64,000 nt of DNA from Candidatus Zixiibacteriota bacterium (GTDB taxonomy: Bacteria; Zixibacteria; MSB-5A5; GN15; FEB-12). The stretch spans positions 62,001-126,000 of the forward strand of contig JAOUBJ010000008.1 in NCBI GenBank assembly GCA_029860345.1, read 5' to 3'. The notes beneath the pieces are model-generated. The model searched no databases, was not told the origin of the DNA, and was given only the letters and a program-made list of their open reading frames with translations. Positions 55,013 through 64,000 of this stretch are shown piece by piece. A program made the translations under genes and the position numbers. Position 1 is the first letter of the stretch. Each line of letters starts with the position of its first letter.

Positions 55013-57193
55013 ATGGATTCACTTCCAACGAAAAGTAGACCCAGTCGCTGGGCCTTGCCGATCTTGTTGCTGGCCGCCTTGCTGATTCGCGTTGTCTACC
55101 TATGGCTGTATCAGGATATGCTTCAGTGGGACCAGCTTACCGTGGATAATTACTACCAGCACCATTGGTCGGAGTCGATTGCTCGCGGCAATCTTCTGGG
55201 CGACGCGACCTACTTTCGAGCACCCCTGTACGCTTATATCCTGGGTCTGGCCTACGCCCTGTTCGGTGTCTCCGTGTGGGTGGCGCGCATTCTGGGCTTG
55301 CTGATCGGATTGACCTCTATCTACTGCACCTATCTCTTGGGACGTCGAGCTTTCTCGCACCAGGTCGGCCTCGTCGCGGCAGCCGTGCATAGTCTGACAC
55401 CGGTCATATTGTACTTTGAGTTCGAGTTGCTTTTGGATATGACCTTTACCCTCACTCTTCAACTTTCTTTGTTGGCTCTCTGGCGCTGGCTGAAAGGTCG
55501 CATGCCCGGTCAACTTTTGATGGCCGGGCTGGTCACCGGTCTGGCCGCAATCTGCCGCCCTACCGCTCTGGTTTTAGCTGTCATTGTTGGCCTGTGGTTA
55601 CCCCTGATGTCCGGGTCTGCCCTGGCCAGAATGAAGCGTATGGCCCTGTTTGCAGTCGGCCTTGCACTGGTTATTGGACCGATCTTTCTGCGCAATCTGC
55701 TGGTGGCCGATGATCCGGCCCTGATCGCCTCACAGGGCGGGATCAACTTTAACATCGGCAACAACGAACTGGCCGATGGCGTCTCGTCACAATTGCCCGA
55801 ACCTCTCGGTCTGAACTGGCGACAAAGGCAGGTGGCCGGCATAGCCGAAGAAGCCTCCGGGCGGGCACTGAAGCCCAGCGAGGTCTCAAGCTACTGGACC
55901 TGGCGAACAATCGATTGGATAGCCGACAACCCAGGGAGGGCGGCCTCTCTTTTCATGAAAAAGCTGTACTACTTTCTGGGTGATCGTGAAGTGTCTAACA
56001 ATCGAGAGCTTCGCAGGTTTTTTGTGGCTATGCCACTTTTGCAATACAACCCAATCTCGTTCGCGATCCTCTTTGGCTTCGGAGTGATGGGAATATTCGT
56101 GGCCTGGCGCTCTGGTGACAGCCGAATTAAATCACTGATCTGCCTGCTCCTGTTCTACCCACCGGTGGTGGCGCTGTTCTTCTTCAACAGTCGTTTTCGG
56201 CTGCCGATTCTGCCGCTGTTGACTGTTCTGGCCGCTGTCGGCGCCCTGACCGTCCTTAATCTGTTCGCAACTGAGATCAAGCGAGGATTCATCGCGCTAG
56301 GCGTGGTTATCGTCGCCTGGGCGTGCTCATACTATCCAATAGTGAACCTGCCTAAGGGATCGCCAAATCAGGACTATATCTCACGAGGGATACATTTCTA
56401 TGTCGAACAAGACTACCGGCAGGCGCTCCAGTATTTCTACACTGCTCGTATGCTCGACCCATCCTTCCCGGAGACCAACCTGAATATCGGCGCCTGCTAC
56501 TTGCGTCTCGGTCAGGCCGACTCCGCCCGCTTCTACTTTGAACAAGAACGGAGTTTGCACCCTGAGAGACCCAAAACCTATTCCAACCTGGCTTCTTTGC
56601 ATCTGGTCAACAGGCAGTTTGAACAGGCGGCAACTCAAGCCGGGAAAGCACTCACCCTGGCCCACTGGGACGCCAACAACAACATGATCTACCTGCGTTC
56701 GCTGGCCGGTTTGGATTCTGTAGCCACCGACATCCTGCGAACAGAAATCGAGAAAGCTACCACCCGAACGTCCAACGATCTATACTTGCTCAATGACGCC
56801 GCCATGCTTTTGCTTGGCCGGGGGGACACTCTCGAAGCTGTCTCGATGCTGCAACGGGCACTGCATACTGAGGCGCCACCGATTGAGACCGACGACGGCG
56901 CCTTCGATCGTGACTTTCCGAATCATTATCTAAGGCGATTGAAAGAGAAAGCCATCAGTCACTACCACCTTGGTTTGCTGGCCGGACTGTCCGGGCGATA
57001 CTACCTGGCCATCAGCCACAACAGTCAAGCCATAGCTGCCGACTCCGGTCTGATTGAGGCCTACCTCAACCTGGCCGGCGGCCACCGTTTGCTCGGACAG
57101 TTCGAAATCGCCGACAGCATATTGACAGTAGCGAACCGAAGATTCCCCGACAACGAACTGGTCCGCCGCACAATTCAACTCCGACAGCCATAA
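55013..57193 (+). CDS. GT-C glycosyltransferase (GT39/ArnT-like) fused to C-terminal TPRs
   Basis: The protein has about 726 residues from the ATG at 55013; TTG (54923) and ATG (54932) starts upstream are possible, and none has a good ribosome binding site. The first 430 residues contain ten or more membrane helices. The first loop has acidic residues (LIRVVYLWLYQDMLQWDQLTVDNYYQHHWSESIARGN), as in lipid-linked-sugar-dependent PMT/ArnT enzymes. From about residue 455 TPR-like repeats follow (YVEQDYRQALQYFYTARMLDPSFPETNLNIGACYLRLGQADSARFYFEQE). The acceptor is unknown. Divergent from the S8 protease gene. Confidence 0.83.
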   Translation: MDSLPTKSRPSRWALPILLLAALLIRVVYLWLYQDMLQWDQLTVDNYYQHHWSESIARGNLLGDATYFRAPLYAYILGLAYALFGVSVWVARILGLLIGLTSIYCTYLLGRRAFSHQVGLVAAAVHSLTPVILYFEFELLLDMTFTLTLQLSLLALWRWLKGRMPGQLLMAGLVTGLAAICRPTALVLAVIVGLWLPLMSGSALARMKRMALFAVGLALVIGPIFLRNLLVADDPALIASQGGINFNIGNNELADGVSSQLPEPLGLNWRQRQVAGIAEEASGRALKPSEVSSYWTWRTIDWIADNPGRAASLFMKKLYYFLGDREVSNNRELRRFFVAMPLLQYNPISFAILFGFGVMGIFVAWRSGDSRIKSLICLLLFYPPVVALFFFNSRFRLPILPLLTVLAAVGALTVLNLFATEIKRGFIALGVVIVAWACSYYPIVNLPKGSPNQDYISRGIHFYVEQDYRQALQYFYTARMLDPSFPETNLNIGACYLRLGQADSARFYFEQERSLHPERPKTYSNLASLHLVNRQFEQAATQAGKALTLAHWDANNNMIYLRSLAGLDSVATDILRTEIEKATTRTSNDLYLLNDAAMLLLGRGDTLEAVSMLQRALHTEAPPIETDDGAFDRDFPNHYLRRLKEKAISHYHLGLLAGLSGRYYLAISHNSQAIAADSGLIEAYLNLAGGHRLLGQFEIADSILTVANRRFPDNELVRRTIQLRQP

Positions 57194-57196
57194 GAA

Positions 57197-57221
57197 ACGG
57201 GACCGAGTAACTCGGTCCCGT
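57197..57221. terminator. palindromic hairpin between convergent genes
   Basis: ACGGGACCGAGT and ACTCGGTCCCGT form a perfect 12+1+12 palindrome three bases after the glycosyltransferase stop. No T-run follows, but the position between converging genes suggests a bidirectional terminator. Confidence 0.65.
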
Positions 57222-57263
57222 GACTCATTTGACATATATCCGGCACCCGAGGGTGCGTGAATA

Positions 57264-59405
57264 TTATTCGATAATCATCAATCCCTGGTCCTTCTTACGG
57301 TAGGCCTCTTCACGAACTCTCAGATTCTCGCGGGCTTCGGACAGCGACATCTTAACCTGGGCATCCGGATTGCGATTCTCAGAAATGAGAATACTTCCCA
57401 GATCAGGGTCGTAGAGCCAGTTGAGCAGTGAGTCAACGACCACTTGCATCTGGATTGAGTCTATAGCCATCGGCGTGAAGTTGAAGTGCGCCGTTTTGAA
57501 GAGACTGGTCGTCAGACGATGCGCCACCGGGCGGCCGTTGAAGGATTGCGCATTACCCAGCGGATGGGAGGGTCCATAACAAGATTTATACTTGTACAGG
57601 ATCTCAGTCCCGAACGACCGGACACTCCAGTCAACATACGGAAGAGCCGGACAGTCCTCATTCCAGTAAGGGATCGAGAAACTTGTCCCCTCCAGCACCC
57701 ATTTGTATCGCTGGTGCAACAGTGCTGAGTCAATCTCAAGATCGGGCCACTCACCCGGTTTTCTCGAGTAGGTTCCGACAAAGTCCTGCCAGAGACCCGA
57801 AGGCTCCTGGCGACCGAAAGGTGGAATGTAGCTGTGCCAACCGAAGTGACCTACCGAGTCTACACCAAAGTAGAACTGATACTGAAATGACGGCGCTCCG
57901 CCGGTTGGCGGCTGCTGGGGACTACCTGCGATGGTAGTCGTTCTCCCGGTCATCCAGGCATTGATACCGGCATCGATGGACTTGTAAATGGTCAGCCACT
58001 GGTCGGGCTGCGGCATACCGGGCACATCGTCATAAATGATCATCACTTTGTGTTTCAGTAGCTCGGCAATAGGAGCACCTTCGAGTAGTTTACCCATATA
58101 GAGGTAATCGGGGCTGACATCTTTGGTCCTCAGAGGACCTTCACGGATGGTGGTAGTGTCAAAGACTATGTGCCGTCCCGTGTTGGCACCCCATTTATCA
58201 ATAGTAGTCTTCCAATATGCCTTGGAGGTATCGATGTCAATGGGATCGTTCAATCCAGCCGGCGTCGGCTTACTGAAATCGATGACGGCGATATCACGTT
58301 CGTAGCGCGGATCGATAACAGGAATCTCTCGGTAATACGGCACCAGGTCCGGCACCTGGGCATCATCGCGCGACCTGAGCCAGAAGATGAAGGTCATCTG
58401 AACGGTGGTGTCGGACTCTTTGCCTGCGAATACATTCCACAAAGTGTCGTAGGTGTTGGTTACCCAACCCTCGCTCTGTTGAATGGTGTTGTACTTAGAA
58501 CCAATAAAGTCCGGATCATCAATCCGGAAGTATGGTTCCAAGCCGCCGAAAGCCGTTGTGGGTGTTAACGGATTCACAACCAGCGTGTCGCACGTTTCGG
58601 TAAAGGAGGTGTCGAGGTAGAACGTGTCACACCGAATCACCGTGTCACCCATGCGATACACTCCGCCATCGTTGGTGACGTAGACCGAATCCTGGAAAGA
58701 ATCACGGATGACTTCCATGTCTTCGTCAAAATACGGACCGTACAGACGCCAATCAAACTCAAACGGCGGTGGATCGCTTGGATAATCGATCAGATCCTCA
58801 CCCTGCCAGTGCAGTTTGACACCAGTGATGATTCCGCCCGGCTCGACGGAATTAACGAAAGGTATATCGCGTGAGTGGAAGCCAAAAACAAACGAGTTGG
58901 GTGGGTTGTCGTTTCGTGAAAAGACACGGTAGACGATATCAGAGCCCAGACCTTCCTCATCGTAGGCTTGCAGGAAGACAAACTGGTCTACGTATGTCAA
59001 CACCGGATCGGTCAGATTGGCCGACATGGCCACAATATTGGACGTCATCGGATCAGGACCCTTGGGGTCAACATCCAGCCTGACCCAGGCGTTGGCGGCT
59101 ACCAGTTCAATGTAGTCCATCGGGTCTATTCCGCCCAACTCTTCCGCGGTTGCAACGTGATAACGGAAGTAGGAGATTAGCCCGTCACGGTCGGTCCCAA
59201 CCCAGTGAATCTCGGGGTTACGCGAGAACTTGTGTCCCTCTGGTGGGATATTGACGAAATACACCACCGGTTTCTGGTTGGGGTTCAACTCACCATCAAG
59301 ACGTTTGGTACAACCAATGGAGAGTATCACCGACATGGAAATAACGACCAGGGCCATAAGGACAAGTCCCGCCGCTATTCTTGCTTTACTGAATTTCTTA
59401 TTCAT
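57264..59405 (-). CDS. large predicted lipoprotein, third gene of the receptor-PorV operon
   Basis: The 713-residue protein opens with a hydrophobic signal ending in LSIGC, a slightly atypical lipobox. The mature part starts TKRLDGELNPNQKPVVYFVNIPPEGHKFSRNPEIHWVGTDRDGLISYFRYHV, resembling Ig-like or fibronectin-like beta domains, and the C-terminal half contains an open-sheet region (VMIIYDDVPGMPQPDQWLTIYKSIDAGINAWMTG) reminiscent of glutamine-amidotransferase-like folds without visible catalytic residues. I do not recognise a family. It is 19 bases downstream of the PorV-like gene and probably acts at the outer membrane with its neighbours. Confidence 0.75.
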   Translation of the reverse strand: MNKKFSKARIAAGLVLMALVVISMSVILSIGCTKRLDGELNPNQKPVVYFVNIPPEGHKFSRNPEIHWVGTDRDGLISYFRYHVATAEELGGIDPMDYIELVAANAWVRLDVDPKGPDPMTSNIVAMSANLTDPVLTYVDQFVFLQAYDEEGLGSDIVYRVFSRNDNPPNSFVFGFHSRDIPFVNSVEPGGIITGVKLHWQGEDLIDYPSDPPPFEFDWRLYGPYFDEDMEVIRDSFQDSVYVTNDGGVYRMGDTVIRCDTFYLDTSFTETCDTLVVNPLTPTTAFGGLEPYFRIDDPDFIGSKYNTIQQSEGWVTNTYDTLWNVFAGKESDTTVQMTFIFWLRSRDDAQVPDLVPYYREIPVIDPRYERDIAVIDFSKPTPAGLNDPIDIDTSKAYWKTTIDKWGANTGRHIVFDTTTIREGPLRTKDVSPDYLYMGKLLEGAPIAELLKHKVMIIYDDVPGMPQPDQWLTIYKSIDAGINAWMTGRTTTIAGSPQQPPTGGAPSFQYQFYFGVDSVGHFGWHSYIPPFGRQEPSGLWQDFVGTYSRKPGEWPDLEIDSALLHQRYKWVLEGTSFSIPYWNEDCPALPYVDWSVRSFGTEILYKYKSCYGPSHPLGNAQSFNGRPVAHRLTTSLFKTAHFNFTPMAIDSIQMQVVVDSLLNWLYDPDLGSILISENRNPDAQVKMSLSEARENLRVREEAYRKKDQGLMIIE

Positions 59406-59424
59406 GTTTGCACATACCCTCTAT

Positions 59425-60417
59425 CTAAAACGCAAAGGCGAGACTAAAACGGTGAACCTGTGTCAGGATACCGAAATCCTGAAAGGCGTAGTCAACGTGA
59501 ATCTCAGCGTCGTCTCCAAACGGCACGGCCAAACCACCGCCGGCCGTGAAGCCGTCTTCGTCGTAGTTAAACCGGCGCCCTGCTCTGAGCGAGTATCGGT
59601 CGTTAAACGTGTACTCGAGGCCGGTATTGTATTTTTCCAGGTTGTCCGACGGGTGGCCACCCTCGGCGGCAAAAGTAACCAGATGATCCTCTTGTTCGAG
59701 AATATTGATCGAGCCGCCGAATTTGAAGTTGATCGGCAGGGGATATGAGTTGCTGATCATGGTCAAGTCGGGGCCGAAGTTGGTAATCACCATGGCGATT
59801 TTGAACCCACGGTGGCCCGTATCGTAGACTGTTCCCACATCTGCCGACCAGCCACTGGCGCTGTAATCATGCACGAACTGACCGACGAATTTAACCGTGA
59901 AGCCAACCGAAAAGCGATCAGTCAGATACCTTCCGTAGCTCAGACCGAGGGCGAAATCATTCCACCCGAAGGTCCTTCCGGTTCCCCCCGGCTCACCACT
60001 ACCCCAGGTGCGCTCGATCATTTCACCCGACGACAGCCCGTACATACTGACTCCCAGAACGCCACCGATGGCCTCAAGCGGCATACCGGCGCCCAAAAAA
60101 CCATATCCGACGTCGGCAGGCATGTCAATATATGTCACGGCCACCTCGCGCCCGTAGAGCGAGGTCAATCCGGCCGGGTTGTAATAAACGGCCGAAATGT
60201 CATCCGTGACGGCCGTGAAGGCCTCAGCCATTCCCATGGCCCGAGCTGAAACACCGAGTTCCAGAAACTGAGCGCCGGTCGTTCCGACCTTGGCCTGAGC
60301 ACTGACCTCACTGGGCCACCATACCACAGTGGCACAAAGCAAGAGCAGTCCCACCAGCACAATTCGGGAATGATTCGCCCGCTTCATCGGAAACGAACTA
60401 TTATGTCTCACAAGCAT
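59425..60417 (-). CDS. PorV/PorQ-family outer membrane barrel protein
   Basis: From the ATG at 60417 (GAGG five bases upstream) the protein has 330 residues; ATGs at 60453 and 60387 are alternatives. After a signal peptide (ending SEVSAQA) comes the family hallmark GAQFLELGVSARAMGMAEAFTAVTDDISAVYYNPAGLTSL, followed by amphipathic strands and a terminal aromatic residue (FSLAFAF). PorV-type proteins shuttle cargo in type IX secretion; other members are general outer membrane barrels. It sits between the receptor and lipoprotein genes in one operon. Confidence 0.88.
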   Translation of the reverse strand: MLVRHNSSFPMKRANHSRIVLVGLLLLCATVVWWPSEVSAQAKVGTTGAQFLELGVSARAMGMAEAFTAVTDDISAVYYNPAGLTSLYGREVAVTYIDMPADVGYGFLGAGMPLEAIGGVLGVSMYGLSSGEMIERTWGSGEPGGTGRTFGWNDFALGLSYGRYLTDRFSVGFTVKFVGQFVHDYSASGWSADVGTVYDTGHRGFKIAMVITNFGPDLTMISNSYPLPINFKFGGSINILEQEDHLVTFAAEGGHPSDNLEKYNTGLEYTFNDRYSLRAGRRFNYDEDGFTAGGGLAVPFGDDAEIHVDYAFQDFGILTQVHRFSLAFAF

Positions 60418-60467
60418 CTCATCCTCATCTATTGTAAATTCAGACTTCTTCATCAAACAAAGGTTGC

Positions 60468-63400
60468 CTATAGGTTGACCTCGATCCCCAATCGAATCTG
60501 ACGACCGTAGTCCCAGTTGTATGGATTCAGATCATAAGGCGTACCACCTTTAATGATCTGACTTTGATTCTGTCGCGTGTCCGGACGACCGGTGTTGGAA
60601 TACACAGTGTTGACATTACGACTGTCAAATATATTCTCGACCCACATGATCATACTGTAATCGAGCCCAACAAACTCGAAGTCCTTGGTGAACCGGACAT
60701 CGACATTGAATATCCCCGGTTTGCGCATTGAGTTGCGCTGGATGTCCTCGCCCGTGGTGAGGGCCAGGTTGGGGAAGGATCGATCGGGTGTGAACGGACG
60801 GCCGCTCTCAATGATCAGGTTCATGGCCAATGACCAACCGTTGGGAATCGGTATGCCGAACAAACGCGGCTTGACCGAAGTAGGCACAAACACCTGGATG
60901 TTAGCGTTGATACGGTGTCTGATATCGTTGTCAAGAGCCGCCTCGGAAAGGGGCTCACGCGAAAGCTCGAAGTCGCTCATGTAGTTCTGATTGGTCTGCG
61001 ATGCCTTGCCGAAAGCGAAGGCGTAGACATAACTCAACTGACCGTTCACATAGCCACCGCCACGTTTTTCAAGAGTCAACTCAAAACCACGGCTGCGACC
61101 GTAATCTGAGTTCTGATACTGCTGGCGAGTCAGACCACCGACCCGAACCTGAGCCGAGTTAATCTTGTCGAATTCGTCCTTAAAGTAACCGGAGACGTCC
61201 AGCGAGTAGTTTTCGGACATGGCATACTTGACACCAAATGAATACTGAATCGTCTTCTGGTAGTCCAGGTTGTAGTTGCCGATCACAACGTTCTGAGCCA
61301 CCGACGAAGTGTTCCGCTTGTACATATACTCCAGCGACGGAAGCTGGAAGAAGTGACCATAGTTGAAATGGATTTTGGCCTTGTCCGAAATCGGGTAAGA
61401 GAATCCGATTCGGGGTGAGAATTTCTGACGGTCACCAAGGATCGTTCCGGACCCAAGATCGTCGTTCTTGGCCACATCCACCAAACCGTACCGATCCTGC
61501 AGGAAGAAGTCCCAGCGGAATCCAAGCGAGGCGATCATGGAACCATACTCAAGCTTGTCACGGAAGTAGACACTGCCGCGGTACGGTTCATACTCAAACA
61601 TATCTCTGAACGATCCGCGGCCGGGGTAAGGACCGCCATCCTCACGACCACTGTAGGGATAGTATGGTTTTTCGATTTCTTCGTAGTCGAACTGATTGGA
61701 CTCCATCGAGATGCCACCTTTCAGTTCGTGCGAACCCAATTGCCAGAAGACCTTGCCTTCCAGACGGTAGGTGTCGGTGCTTCGGAAATGCCACACTGCC
61801 GTCTCGTCGTAGTTGCCCGGGTTCAGGAAGTTGGAACTGCCCCCGTAGTCGTAGGCGCCGTTTCCGTTTCGATCCACAAACGGCTCACCTTGATCATAGC
61901 GAGCGTTCGGCGGGCTGTAGACGCCGTCGCCGTTTAGATCGATATATGGAATGCCCGGCTCCCAGGGATCCAGCGGGCCGTCGTGTTTCCCGTTGTCGTT
62001 GTAGTCCATATTGTCGGCGCCGACCGACATGACAAAAAGATCAATACCGGGATCGTAGAGGTTGTTGCTATTAATGTCAACATACGGCTCACCGACAATC
62101 GAGTCTCCATCGCGATACACTTCCGGGTCACGATTGTTGATTCGACTGACACGACCCTCGTCCAGGATTCCATTGCCGTTTTTATCTCTCAGGAAGTCGC
62201 CCTGGTCCCAGACACCGTTGCCGTTGAGATCAATGAACGGCTCGCCTTCCAGATTGTCGATTATGCCGTTCTCATTGAAGCGAAAGTCCGAAAAAGTGAA
62301 TGTTCCACCTTGCTGGTTGATCTCGATAAGGCCGCTCTCACCATAAGTGTAGGCGGGTCCGGTGAAGTCGAAACCATAGCTCGCGGTGTCGGGGAACAAA
62401 TTGATGATCGGCTCCGGCGGGTCGTAGACACCGTTACCGTTGCGGTCATCGTAATCTTCCCACTCCGTGTTCAGCATGAAGTCTTCGGGATCAAGCCCGT
62501 GCCCGGGACTGGCCGGATCGCCCGGTCGGCGGTTCAGACTGTTCTTGGTGTAAGAAATAACCGCCTCGTAGTTCATGTTGCGCGACACTGACTGCGAAAC
62601 CTCAAGCGAGGCCGACTTCCAGCGATCAACCTGAACCGGAGCGGTGTTCGGTGAATAACGATAACTCCAGTTGAAGTGCGTCCACCGATTCTGAGAATCT
62701 TTGTATGAGAAAATAAGCTTCAGGTTCTGCAGAGGCCTGAACTTCAGGTTGGCCATCCAGTAGTACTTATTGTTCTTACGTTCAGGAACATCCAGCCCGA
62801 ACAAATTGAACGACCCATAATTGCGGCGAGTCAAAGGAGAGTCGTATGACTCGTACTGGTAGATGCCGTCGTCTTTATCGACCTCGCCATAGAAATAGTA
62901 GGTGAACTCTTTGTCTGCCATGTAGCCCAATCCGAGGGCCGGCAGGATCTTGTTTTTGAAAATCGGGTCCGGACCGCTGACGGATGCACGAACATAATCG
63001 TTGTTACGCGAGTATTTGTTAAGCGAGTTGTTACCGAAGTCATCGGTGATAAACTGGAAATTGATCCGGGTGTTATCTTTCGAACCTGTTTGCGTGGTAA
63101 TCTTGACGATACCCGACAAAGCGTTGCCATACTCCGGATCGAATCCGTCTTTGATAACCGTAAACTCCTGGATGGAACCTGACACCAACGAAAGATTGGC
63201 CCCGGCTTCACCCAGACCACCCAACGGATCACCGATCGGCACACCATCAACGATGTAGGCAACCTCACCGGCGCGTCCACCGCGAATGAAAATCTCACCG
63301 GAAGCGTTGGTCACAACACCAGCCACCTGGGTCAACAACTCATCGACCGAGGTTACCGGCTGGGTCATGATCTGTTCCTTGGTGATGGTGAGCTGGTGAG

Positions 63401-63806
63401 AAGTCTCGAACTTATCGATGATATCCACCTCGCCCCGGACGGTGATAACCTCACCGATGTCGGTGACTTTCTTGTCCAGTATCTGAGATACCTCAACGGT
63501 AAGGTCCGACTTGACTTCGACATCGGTCACCTCGACCACATTGTATTCGAGATGCGATATCTTCACCGTGTACTTGCCCGGTTCCAGCCTTCGGATGGTG
63601 TACTTTCCCTCGAAGTTGGTCATAGCGCCGAAACTGGTGCCCGCAATCGAGACGGAAGCACCGACGACCCCTTCACCTGTTTCTTTATCGGTAATAGTAC
63701 CCTTGATCTGTCCGACAGCCGCTGCGTAGAGGTTCACCGGCCCAATTACAATCAACAAAGCCAGAACCGTTAATGGAATCAAAAATTTCCTGAGCCCAAA
63801 AGGCAT
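60468..63806 (-). CDS. TonB-dependent-receptor-like outer membrane protein with calcium-loop repeats
   Basis: From the ATG at 63806, seven bases after AGGAGG, the protein has 1112 residues; an ATG at 63812 lies too close to the binding site. After the signal peptide comes a carboxypeptidase-regulatory domain (GQIKGTITDKETGEGVVGASVSI), a plug (EQIMTQPVTSVDELLTQVAGVVTNASGEIFIRGGRAGEVAYIVDGVPIGDP) and a long barrel ending RQIRLGIEVNL. Residues about 450-655 form an insertion containing eight DxNxNGxxD-type loops. The substrate is unknown; no TonB, ExbB or ExbD gene is in the window. Confidence 0.87.
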   Translation of the reverse strand: MPFGLRKFLIPLTVLALLIVIGPVNLYAAAVGQIKGTITDKETGEGVVGASVSIAGTSFGAMTNFEGKYTIRRLEPGKYTVKISHLEYNVVEVTDVEVKSDLTVEVSQILDKKVTDIGEVITVRGEVDIIDKFETSHQLTITKEQIMTQPVTSVDELLTQVAGVVTNASGEIFIRGGRAGEVAYIVDGVPIGDPLGGLGEAGANLSLVSGSIQEFTVIKDGFDPEYGNALSGIVKITTQTGSKDNTRINFQFITDDFGNNSLNKYSRNNDYVRASVSGPDPIFKNKILPALGLGYMADKEFTYYFYGEVDKDDGIYQYESYDSPLTRRNYGSFNLFGLDVPERKNNKYYWMANLKFRPLQNLKLIFSYKDSQNRWTHFNWSYRYSPNTAPVQVDRWKSASLEVSQSVSRNMNYEAVISYTKNSLNRRPGDPASPGHGLDPEDFMLNTEWEDYDDRNGNGVYDPPEPIINLFPDTASYGFDFTGPAYTYGESGLIEINQQGGTFTFSDFRFNENGIIDNLEGEPFIDLNGNGVWDQGDFLRDKNGNGILDEGRVSRINNRDPEVYRDGDSIVGEPYVDINSNNLYDPGIDLFVMSVGADNMDYNDNGKHDGPLDPWEPGIPYIDLNGDGVYSPPNARYDQGEPFVDRNGNGAYDYGGSSNFLNPGNYDETAVWHFRSTDTYRLEGKVFWQLGSHELKGGISMESNQFDYEEIEKPYYPYSGREDGGPYPGRGSFRDMFEYEPYRGSVYFRDKLEYGSMIASLGFRWDFFLQDRYGLVDVAKNDDLGSGTILGDRQKFSPRIGFSYPISDKAKIHFNYGHFFQLPSLEYMYKRNTSSVAQNVVIGNYNLDYQKTIQYSFGVKYAMSENYSLDVSGYFKDEFDKINSAQVRVGGLTRQQYQNSDYGRSRGFELTLEKRGGGYVNGQLSYVYAFAFGKASQTNQNYMSDFELSREPLSEAALDNDIRHRINANIQVFVPTSVKPRLFGIPIPNGWSLAMNLIIESGRPFTPDRSFPNLALTTGEDIQRNSMRKPGIFNVDVRFTKDFEFVGLDYSMIMWVENIFDSRNVNTVYSNTGRPDTRQNQSQIIKGGTPYDLNPYNWDYGRQIRLGIEVNL
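61846..62455 (-). other. eight calcium-binding-loop-like repeats inside the receptor
   Basis: In reading order the loops are DDRNGNGVYD, RFNENGIIDN, DLNGNGVWDQGD, DKNGNGILDEG, DINSNNLYDPG, DYNDNGKHDG, DLNGDGVYSPP and DRNGNGAYDYG. All follow the acidic/Asn plus Gly spacing of EF-hand or thrombospondin type 3 loops. Phrases such as GEPFIDLNGNG and GEPFVDRNGNG show that they arose by internal duplication. Confidence 0.75.
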
Positions 63807-64000
63807 CACCATTCCTCCTACGGTCTATGTAGTATCACTTATATTTTTTCCCAACCAACCTTAATCATGACACTACAGACAGAGCTTGATACAACGTGTG
63901 AACCGTTCAACCGATTCGATCGTTATGCATTAGCTAATAGTTGCCTGTAGTCTCCAGTATCTTTTGATTCCCAGGGTCTTTCGCCTAAGCGGGAACCAGC
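63807..64000. other. upstream region of the receptor gene, no gene seen
   Basis: Apart from the ribosome binding site AGGAGG and an AT-rich segment (TATAAG on the minus strand near 63841, a weak -10 candidate), I see no gene, repeat or clear regulatory site in the last 190 bases. Confidence 0.5.

Overview
The window reads as a chromosomal segment of an uncultured Gram-negative bacterium, most likely from the FCB side of the tree; candidate phylum Zixibacteria is my best guess (inference). Reasons: dockerin-like C-terminal cassettes of the form 'DLVYVVDYMFNAGPPP', secreted proteases ending in a Por/type IX-like tail with 'NYPNPFNP', a PorV-like outer membrane protein, two TonB-dependent receptors, and compact operons of moderately high GC. 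No rRNA, tRNA, CRISPR array, transposase or integrase was recognised.

Layout. (1) 1-7401, minus: lipoprotein, aspS, phoH, a PgpH-like c-di-AMP phosphodiesterase, ybeY and a truncated CNNM/CorC protein. (2) 7402-7944: a gene-free block of palindromic repeats. (3) 7945-14403, plus: an EIIA(Ntr)-like protein, a STAS protein, and two secreted proteins with dockerin-like tails (a DUF1028 protein and a lysyl-endopeptidase-like protease). (4) 14490-17357, minus: a TonB receptor with a palindromic operator at its promoter. (5) 17483-30536: a two-component system (NtrC-type regulator and NtrY-like kinase) divergent from an ABC cluster of one adaptor, two ATPases and three MacB-type permeases; a sigma-54-like promoter and a 17-bp palindrome lie between them. 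(6) 30580-31947, minus: a YbjQ-family protein and a DusB-type enzyme. (7) 32078-35991, plus: an FHA protein, a calcineurin-like phosphoesterase and a CHASE2 receptor Ser/Thr kinase. (8) 36099-38332: an AT-rich patch with an orphan flavoprotein and a membrane protein, bordered by REP-like repeats. (9) 38502-45402, minus: a long overlapping housekeeping operon (ecfT, truA, transaldolase, purB, psd, pssA, purS, purQ, DUF4321, tatA, unknown). (10) 45484-48809, minus: fur-feoA-feoB-FeoB-associated peptide behind a Fur-box-like palindrome. (11) 48989-54720, minus: two secreted proteases with Por-type tails. (12) 55013-57193, plus: a GT-C glycosyltransferase fused to TPRs. (13) 57264-63806, minus: a TonB-type receptor carrying calcium-loop repeats, a PorV-like protein and a large lipoprotein.

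How the parts work together. The cell envelope dominates: secretion and anchoring (two kinds of C-terminal tail, TatA, PorV-like protein), outer membrane uptake (two TonB receptors), phospholipid synthesis (pssA and psd make phosphatidylethanolamine), regulated ABC transport and iron import. The candidates for undescribed biology are the sigma-54-controlled two-component/ABC locus, the FHA-phosphoesterase-CHASE2 kinase operon, the AT-rich two-gene island, and the receptor with eight calcium-loop-like repeats inside its barrel region.
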